DNA of 5,017 nucleotides, taken from Rhodospirillales bacterium (GTDB lineage: Bacteria; Pseudomonadota; Alphaproteobacteria; Rhodospirillales; Casp-alpha2). This document shows positions 1 through 5,017 of this stretch, piece by piece; within the stretch, counting starts at the first letter, position 1; each line of letters opens with the position of its first letter. The stretch spans positions 1 through 5,017 of the forward strand of contig JAJFIE010000004.1 in NCBI GenBank assembly GCA_021775275.1, written 5' to 3'. The translations under genes were made by a program, and so were the position numbers. Below the pieces are notes generated by a model. It worked only from the letters and a program-made list of their open reading frames with translations, was not told where the DNA came from and ran no database searches.

Positions 1-1520
1 TGATGATTATCGGCGTCGGTCTTGCCCTGGCATTCGATGCAATGCTGAGGCTTGCGCGGTCCTATGTCAGCGGCTGGATGGCGGCGCGGTTTGAACATCT
101 TGCCGGTTGTAACGCCATGGAACGGCTTATGCGTACGCCGATTGTGGATTATGAACATCAAGGCGCCGGCGTTCACCTCGAACGAATGAACGCGCTCGGC
201 GTGCTGAAAGAATTTTATGCCGGTCAGGCAGTGTTGGCGGTTTGTGACCTGCCGTTTGCCGTGATTTATCTGGCTGCGATCTATTATCTGGCGCAACACC
301 TGGTCCTTGTTCCCATCGCCCTGATCATTGCATTTTTCATTGTTGCCGCAATCGTCGGCAAAAAACTCAAAGCCTCGCTGGAAGGCCGCATGATGGCGGA
401 TGACCGTCGGTACAATTTCATCATCGAAGTTCTCGGCGGCATTCATACCATCAAAGGCCTCGCCATGGAGGAGCAAATGCTCCGCCGTTACGAGCGATTG
501 CAGGAAACCTGCGCCGGGGCGGAACGCGAAGTATCGCTGAACAGCGCTTCGGCCATCGGCGTTGGAGCAATTTTTTCACAACTGACCATGTTCGCCGTTG
601 TCGGGTATGGCTCGACGTTTGTGATCGATGGTGTGTTGACGGTCGGTGGCCTTGCGGCCTGCACGATGCTTGCGGGGCGTTCGATGCAGCCGTTACAGCG
701 CGCCGTTGGAATCTGGACACGATTTCAGTCGATTTCCCTGGCGCGGGAACGGTTGCGGGAACTGTTTCGTATGGTTCCTGAATCAGCGGATGATATGCCG
801 GCTCTGGAAAACGTTCAGGGCGATCTGGCGATGCAAAATGTCAGTTTTAATTTTGGCAAAAACCGTGACGGTGAAGATTTGCCGGCCGTATTTTCCAATG
901 TGTCACTGACTATAGAAGCTGGTTCTGCTGTCGGTATCAGAGGCGCTAACGCCAGCGGCAAGACATCTTTGCTGCTTCTCATGAATGGTATTCTGCACCC
1001 GACCAGCGGGCAGGTGTTTGTCGATGGCATGGATATTGCCCGATTTGATCCGGTGTCGGTTCGTCGCGAGGTCGCTTATCTTCCACAGGAAGGGGCCTTG
1101 TTCAATGGAACCCTGCTTGAAAACCTGACGATGTTTCGCCAGGAAAAAGAGATTATTGCATTCGATATGGCACGTTTATTGGGTCTCGATAACGTCGTGG
1201 CGCACATGCCCATGGGCTATGATACCCAGGTTGCCGACGGTGCAGGCGAATCGATGCCACGTGGCATTAAACAACGCATCGCCATTGCCCGCGCGTTGGT
1301 GGATAAACCCCGCATCCTCTTGTTTGATGAAGCCAACACCGCCATGGACAGCGCCGGTGACGCCATGCTGAAAGATTTGCTTGAGCGATTAAAAGGTCGC
1401 GTAACCCTGGTGCTGGTTTCCCAGCGTCCGTCACTGCTCGAACTTGCCGACGATGTCTATGAAATCAAAGACCATGGATTGGTGCCTTATATTCCGGAAC
1501 ATCGTGGCGGTGGATCATGA
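1..1520 (+). CDS. Type I secretion ABC transporter subunit 1 (permease/ATPase fusion), 5'-truncated, degenerate NBD
   Basis: C-terminal 505 residues of an inner-membrane ABC exporter of the type I secretion class (LapB/PrtD/HlyB-like). The frame is open to the left edge, and the ATG at position 3 falls inside the second membrane helix when aligned with the next gene. It is therefore an internal Met; roughly 190 residues (first helix and any N-terminal domain) lie outside the window. Residues are numbered from that Met. Membrane helices lie near 1-15, 75-98, 100-120, 185-208 and 212-225. Between them is the cytoplasmic loop with DDRRYNFIIEVLGGIHTIK (133-151), typical of T1SS exporters. The NBD spans about 274-500: A-loop aromatic F284, Walker A GANASGKT (314-321), Q-loop Q362, Walker B ILLFDE (438-443) and D-loop TAMD. 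The signature is MPRGI (418-422) instead of LSGGQ, and the H-loop His is Gln (Q474). With the partner gene overlapping by 4 nt, it is likely one half of a heterodimeric exporter. Family assignment is firm; the substrate is unknown. Confidence 0.93.
   Translation, partial: MIIGVGLALAFDAMLRLARSYVSGWMAARFEHLAGCNAMERLMRTPIVDYEHQGAGVHLERMNALGVLKEFYAGQAVLAVCDLPFAVIYLAAIYYLAQHLVLVPIALIIAFFIVAAIVGKKLKASLEGRMMADDRRYNFIIEVLGGIHTIKGLAMEEQMLRRYERLQETCAGAEREVSLNSASAIGVGAIFSQLTMFAVVGYGSTFVIDGVLTVGGLAACTMLAGRSMQPLQRAVGIWTRFQSISLARERLRELFRMVPESADDMPALENVQGDLAMQNVSFNFGKNRDGEDLPAVFSNVSLTIEAGSAVGIRGANASGKTSLLLLMNGILHPTSGQVFVDGMDIARFDPVSVRREVAYLPQEGALFNGTLLENLTMFRQEKEIIAFDMARLLGLDNVVAHMPMGYDTQVADGAGESMPRGIKQRIAIARALVDKPRILLFDEANTAMDSAGDAMLKDLLERLKGRVTLVLVSQRPSLLELADDVYEIKDHGLVPYIPEHRGGGS
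1517..1520 (+). promoter_or_regulatory. ATGA stop/start overlap: translational coupling of the two ABC subunits
   Basis: The TGA stop of subunit 1 (1518-1520) overlaps the ATG of subunit 2 (1517-1519). Only weak purine-rich, Shine-Dalgarno-like bases precede it (GGCGG at 1506-1510, GGTGGA at 1509-1514). This arrangement favours termination-reinitiation, which would keep the two subunits near a 1:1 ratio as a heterodimer would need. The overlap is seen directly; coupling is inferred. Confidence 0.7.
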
Positions 1521-4216
1521 CCACCTTTTTTCCGAAGATAGAGGGCGTGGATGATGGCCGCGTGGCGATGCCACCAGTCGAAGACAGCATGACGGAGCGT
1601 GGAATTGCTCCTGCCGCAGCGGATATTGCGTCCAGACAGAAAAAAACAACAGCCGAAAAATTCAGGGATGCGCAAGCAAAGGCCAAGAGCACGGCAGCTT
1701 CCGACAAACCCGCAAACCAGAGCGGCGACGCCGACCGACCTCGTCCATCAGGAACCGAGGCTGAGGTAGCTTCTGATTCATCGACAAAACCGGGCCCTGG
1801 ATCAAACTTTTCACCGAGACGTGCAGCGCGCAGGAAGAAAGCGACCCTGCCAGAAGCGCGATTGGAGGATTTGAAACCCGCACCGGAAGAAACCGTAACC
1901 CCGGCTCCCCCGGGCGCGAGTGTGCCAGCAAAAACTGACACGGAGACGGTTGCTGTTACCGATGAAGCAACCGTAGCAACTGCCCTCGCGGAAAACGCGG
2001 CGCCGACGTCACCTCCCGGTTCACCGCCACCGACTCCTCCTGGTGATGTCGGTGACGTAGATGATTCTGGCCCGGAGGAGGATCATACCCTTGCGTCGGC
2101 GTTGCATGCGTTGACGGTATCAACCGATTTGTCGAACTGTCTGGTGCCCCTGTTGCAGGGACTTGGCTGGCGCGGGCACCCACGCCACGTTGCCGAATCT
2201 ATTCCGCATTTTCTGGATTCACTGGATATTACCTCTTTTCGGAACATTTTTGCGAACCTGCGGTATGAAAGCTGGCCACTAAAACTTTCCCTTTCCAAGA
2301 TCGACAGGCGATTAATGCCCTGTCTGTTTTTGCCGGAAAAGGGTGATGCGCTCGTTATCCTCGGGATTGAGGGTGGCATGGTGCAGGTGTTCGATGGTGG
2401 GAAAAACGCCTATGAAGAAATTCCTCGCACGCCTCTGCATGGGGAAGTCTACGTATTTCATCAACTCGAAACCGATGCGCAGCAGAACCTTAAGGCGAAA
2501 CTTGGCTGGTTCCGGGCGATCAGCGAACGGTTCCGGGGGTTGATTTATCAAACCCTTGGATTGACCCTGATGTTGAATTTACTGGCGCTGGCGACACCTT
2601 TGTTTGTCATGGCGGTCTATGACAAGGTCGTGGCGACCGGGTCGCTTGAGACTCTTGCTTATTTCGCCATCGGCGTCGTAATTGCCATTGCTTCCGACAT
2701 GGTCCTGCGCGGACTGCGTGCCCGAACCCTGGCGTACATTGGCGCAAGGCTGGATAATATTGTTGGCAACGCAGTATTCCAACGCATCCTGTTTTTGCCC
2801 CCATCATTTACTGAACGCGCGACAGTGGGGGCTCAGGTTGCGCGCATCAAGGATTTTGAAAGTATCCGCGACTTTTTTACCGGGCCCATTGCACTGACCT
2901 TCATCGAATTACCTTTCACAATCATATTCATTATCGTTATCGCAATTCTCGGCGGACCGGTTGCTTTCGTGCCAATGGTGATGATGGCGCTATTTCTTCT
3001 GCTTGGCGCTGTGGTGCAGCCGATGATCCAGCAAAGTGTCGCCAAGGCGGCAAAAGGCTCGTCGCGTCGTCAGGAGTTGATGGTCGAAACACTGGGCGAA
3101 ATGCGCGCCGTAAAAACGTCAGCTGGTGAAATAAAATGGCTTGAACGTTATCGTGACAATTCCGCCCGTTCTGCACTCAACAGCTTTTACATTTCGCAAT
3201 ACAGTGCATTGATCCAGACAATTTCCAGCGTGTTGATGACGGGGGCCGGGCTGGCGACTGTGTCATTTGGGGTGTTTCGGGTTTTGGGTGGCCATATGAC
3301 CATCGGCTCACTGGTCGCATCCATGATTCTGGTCTGGCGTATTTTGGCTCCGCTGCAAACGGCCTTCGTCTCCATGACCCGTTTGACGCAGGTGAAATCC
3401 AGTATTGGGCAGATTAACGGCCTGATGAACCTGAAAGCCGAGCGCGAGCCTGAGAAAGTTGTAAACCCGCTTAACCGGTTCAAGGGTTATGTCTCCTTGT
3501 CACGCGTATCCATGCGCTATAATCCTGAGTCTGACCCTGCTTTGGTGGGCGTAAGTTTCGATGTGGAGCCTGGGGAAATCGTTGCCATTATCGGCGGTAA
3601 TGGTTCGGGTAAATCAACGATTTTGAAGTTGCTTTCAGGGCTCTATACTCAACAGGCTGGTAGTGTCCGGGTGGACGATCAGGATCTGCGTCAACTTGAC
3701 GTGATTGAACTGCGCCATGCGATTGCATACGTGCCCCAGACTATTCAATTTTTCTATGGCACCATTGCCCAGAATATGCGGCTGACCTATCCCACGGCGT
3801 CCGATGAAGAACTGCGATGGGCGGCGAAAGAAGCTGGTATACTGGACGAAATTGACGCGCTGGAGCAAGGCTCCGGTAAATGGAAAAAAACGGGATTTAA
3901 TGTACGGATTGGTGATTCCAGCGCAGCCCAGATGCCAACGAGTCTGCTGCAAGGTTTGAACCTCGCCCGGGGGTATTTGAAACGTGCTCCCATCATGTTG
4001 TTTGATGAGCCGGGCAATGGTCTTGACTATGACGGTGACCAGATTTTCATGAAGAAGATTGATCGATTACGCGGACACACCACTGTCTTTATTGTTACCC
4101 ACCGTCCCAGCCATCTGAAAATCGCCGATAAAATCATATGGATGGATACAGGTCATATTCGCGCTATGGGGCCCGCTGCAGAAGTATTGCAGCAGATGCC
4201 GAAGAATTTTGTGTGA
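1517..4216 (+). CDS. Type I secretion ABC transporter subunit 2 with disordered N-terminal extension and C39-like domain
   Basis: Complete 899-residue inner-membrane ABC exporter, longer than the roughly 570-720 residues usual for T1SS ABC proteins. Residues 1-188 are a low-complexity Ala/Pro/Thr/Glu-rich region with a basic patch (RRAARRKK, 101-108) and a proline run (166-176). Residues about 190-316 resemble a C39-peptidase-like domain. Where peptidases have the catalytic His before the VVxxGI strand this protein has GDALVILGI (276-284), and no DCG-type Cys motif is present, so it is probably non-proteolytic as in HlyB. Six membrane helices lie near 343-366, 378-398, 456-478, 480-503, 563-588 and 594-615. 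The NBD spans about 657-899: A-loop Y668, Walker A GGNGSGKS (693-700), Q741, Walker B IMLFDE (826-831), D-loop GNGLD and H-loop H862. The signature is MPTSL (806-810), not LSGGQ. The start at 1517 is chosen for the ATGA overlap; in-frame ATGs at 1568 and 1589 are alternatives that would shorten only the disordered tail. Confidence 0.95.
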   Translation: MTTFFPKIEGVDDGRVAMPPVEDSMTERGIAPAAADIASRQKKTTAEKFRDAQAKAKSTAASDKPANQSGDADRPRPSGTEAEVASDSSTKPGPGSNFSPRRAARRKKATLPEARLEDLKPAPEETVTPAPPGASVPAKTDTETVAVTDEATVATALAENAAPTSPPGSPPPTPPGDVGDVDDSGPEEDHTLASALHALTVSTDLSNCLVPLLQGLGWRGHPRHVAESIPHFLDSLDITSFRNIFANLRYESWPLKLSLSKIDRRLMPCLFLPEKGDALVILGIEGGMVQVFDGGKNAYEEIPRTPLHGEVYVFHQLETDAQQNLKAKLGWFRAISERFRGLIYQTLGLTLMLNLLALATPLFVMAVYDKVVATGSLETLAYFAIGVVIAIASDMVLRGLRARTLAYIGARLDNIVGNAVFQRILFLPPSFTERATVGAQVARIKDFESIRDFFTGPIALTFIELPFTIIFIIVIAILGGPVAFVPMVMMALFLLLGAVVQPMIQQSVAKAAKGSSRRQELMVETLGEMRAVKTSAGEIKWLERYRDNSARSALNSFYISQYSALIQTISSVLMTGAGLATVSFGVFRVLGGHMTIGSLVASMILVWRILAPLQTAFVSMTRLTQVKSSIGQINGLMNLKAEREPEKVVNPLNRFKGYVSLSRVSMRYNPESDPALVGVSFDVEPGEIVAIIGGNGSGKSTILKLLSGLYTQQAGSVRVDDQDLRQLDVIELRHAIAYVPQTIQFFYGTIAQNMRLTYPTASDEELRWAAKEAGILDEIDALEQGSGKWKKTGFNVRIGDSSAAQMPTSLLQGLNLARGYLKRAPIMLFDEPGNGLDYDGDQIFMKKIDRLRGHTTVFIVTHRPSHLKIADKIIWMDTGHIRAMGPAAEVLQQMPKNFV

Positions 4217-4224
4217 TGAGTTAA
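4216..4224 (+). promoter_or_regulatory. Three-codon ATG-AGT-TAA frame bridging subunit 2 and the adaptor
   Basis: The stop of subunit 2 (TGA 4214-4216) shares its last base with an ATG at 4216. That ATG reads ATG AGT and then TAA (4222-4224), directly followed by the adaptor ATG at 4225 in the same frame. It could be a remnant of an ATGA-type overlap start closed by a stop mutation, or a stepping stone for reinitiating ribosomes. No strong Shine-Dalgarno sequence is visible for 4225; the best purine stretch is GATGAG at 4215-4220. The arrangement is seen directly; its function is speculative and it may be chance. Confidence 0.35.
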
Positions 4225-5017
4225 ATGAATCCAATGAATGAAACATCACCAAATCCGGTTGTAGATCAACCCGGCAAGAGAGCCGAGAAGGAAACCGTCA
4301 AACGTGGTGATCGTCAGACACGGTTTCTTGCCCAATCCGTTATTCTGGAAGAATCGGGTGGTTCCGGGCTGATCAGGTGGGCCATCGTCACCATCAGTCT
4401 CGCCATTTGTGCTTTCCTGGCATGGGCCGCAGTGACAAGTGTGGATGAAATCGCGGTAACATCAGGCGAAGTTGTCCCCACCGGTCGAGTGCAGACAATT
4501 CAACATCTCGAAGGGGGCCTGATTTCCGAAATACTGGTGGAAGAGGGAGGCTTTGTTGAAAAAGGACAGATCCTTGTTCGATTGGGCCAGGCTTCCGCTT
4601 TTGCTGAATTATCACAGCAAACTGCGCGCCTGGCATCCCTGCAGCTTCAATCGGAAAGACTGCGAGCCCTCGGTGAAGGGCGGGTGCCGGATTACTCGTT
4701 TTTGGGGCCTGAGTATAAATCTTTATTGGCAGATCAGATCCGAATTTACGAAAGCTCTCTCGTGGCATCAGAAAATCGCCGGTCTGTCGTTCAAGATCAG
4801 ATAAAACAACGCGAAGCAGAGCTTTCCATTTTTCGTGAACAGGAAGAGACGCTGCTGCGTAACCTGGAGTTTCTGGAGGAAGAACTGGTTATGCGAGAGT
4901 CCCTGTACAATCAGGGGCTGACATCGCGGTTGGTTTATCTGGATGTGCAAAAGGAAGTGAATGACGCAGTAGGCGATTTAGCCAAACTGACCAGCGAGAG
5001 AAAAAAATCTGCAGAAG
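4225..5017 (+). CDS. HlyD-family type I secretion periplasmic adaptor (membrane fusion protein), 3'-truncated
   Basis: The first 264 codons of a membrane fusion protein; the frame is still open at the right edge. In T1SS these proteins bind the inner-membrane ABC exporter and span the periplasm to a TolC-like channel. In order: a hydrophilic cytoplasmic tail (1-48), a single membrane anchor (about 49-70, WAIVTISLAICAFLAWAAV), a first beta/biotinyl-lipoyl half containing GEVVPTGRVQTIQHLEGGLI (81-100) and GxxVxKGQxLVRL (108-120), then a long charged heptad-like helix (about 124-220). R224, L227 and S234, followed by L236 and D240, match the R-x2-L-x6-S/T hairpin-tip motif that contacts TolC. 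The returning helix runs to the edge; the second lipoyl half and the C-terminal domain are missing. Typical relatives are about 400-480 residues. The start at 4225 is the first ATG after the in-frame TAA at 4222; ATG 4234 would remove only three residues. It lies 8 nt after the ABC gene, in the same operon. Confidence 0.92.
   Translation, partial: MNPMNETSPNPVVDQPGKRAEKETVKRGDRQTRFLAQSVILEESGGSGLIRWAIVTISLAICAFLAWAAVTSVDEIAVTSGEVVPTGRVQTIQHLEGGLISEILVEEGGFVEKGQILVRLGQASAFAELSQQTARLASLQLQSERLRALGEGRVPDYSFLGPEYKSLLADQIRIYESSLVASENRRSVVQDQIKQREAELSIFREQEETLLRNLEFLEEELVMRESLYNQGLTSRLVYLDVQKEVNDAVGDLAKLTSERKKSAE

Noticed and set aside
3..5. ATG at position 3 as the true start of subunit 1
   Set aside because: It would begin in the middle of a conserved membrane domain, lacking the first helix and any upstream domain. 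The frame is open to the window edge, so truncation by the window is the simpler reading.
1254..1424. Subunit 1 as a decaying pseudogene because of its altered signature and H-loop
   Set aside because: The frame is intact to a clean ATGA junction, and Walker A, Q-loop, Walker B with catalytic Glu and D-loop are preserved. Specialised divergence fits better than decay.
1465..1941. Minus-strand open frame of 158 codons opposite the subunit 1/subunit 2 junction
   Set aside because: It lies antisense to the low-complexity Ala/Pro-rich extension, where biased codons commonly leave reverse frames open. It resembles no family I recognise, while the plus-strand frame is continuous with a conserved ABC exporter.
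4175..4193. Perfect 6-bp inverted repeat GCTGCA / TGCAGC with a 7-nt loop near the end of subunit 2, with a short T run at 4207-4210
   Set aside because: The stem is short and lies inside coding sequence. The T run is four bases long and 13 nt away from the stem, and the operon continues, so it does not look like an intrinsic terminator.
4394..4768. Minus-strand open frame of 124 codons over the adaptor gene
   Set aside because: The plus strand encodes clear HlyD-family motifs throughout this stretch, so the reverse frame is a shadow.
4553..4804. Plus-strand open frame of 83 codons in a different frame within the adaptor
   Set aside because: It overlaps the coiled-coil coding region entirely and has no recognisable domain or good start signal.

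Overview
The window holds three consecutive plus-strand genes of a type I secretion (T1SS) locus. Two are ABC exporter subunits with fused membrane and ATPase domains, and the third is a HlyD-type periplasmic adaptor. The first gene runs off the left edge and the third off the right edge, so only the middle gene is complete. The DNA is moderately GC-rich by eye. The sequence style fits a Gram-negative proteobacterium, perhaps an alphaproteobacterium, but the lineage is a low-confidence guess because there is no marker gene.

Layout: 1-1520 is the C-terminal part of ABC subunit 1 (most of the membrane domain plus a full nucleotide-binding domain, NBD). 1517-4216 is ABC subunit 2 (899 aa), with an unusual disordered N-terminal stretch of about 188 residues, a degenerate C39-peptidase-like domain, six membrane segments and an NBD. 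4225-5017 is the N-terminal 264 residues of the adaptor (cytoplasmic tail, one membrane anchor, biotinyl/lipoyl half-motif, alpha-helical hairpin). The first two genes overlap by ATGA. The second and third are separated by 8 nt containing a tiny ATG-AGT-TAA reading frame. There is no intergenic space for an internal promoter or terminator, so the three genes are almost certainly one operon transcribed from upstream of the window.

How they would work together: the two ABC subunits would form the inner-membrane, ATP-driven part of the exporter. The adaptor would link it across the periplasm to a TolC-like outer-membrane channel that is not in the window. No substrate gene is visible.

The most interesting feature is the ATPase chemistry. 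Neither NBD has a canonical LSGGQ signature (MPRGI in subunit 1, MPTSL in subunit 2), and subunit 1 has Gln in place of the H-loop His. Most characterised T1SS ABC proteins (HlyB, PrtD, LapB) are homodimers. This pair looks like an obligate heterodimer with one better-preserved and one degenerate ATP site, as in TAP1/TAP2-type exporters. This is inferred from motifs only and has not been shown. I cannot judge from sequence alone how widely such pairs have already been described.
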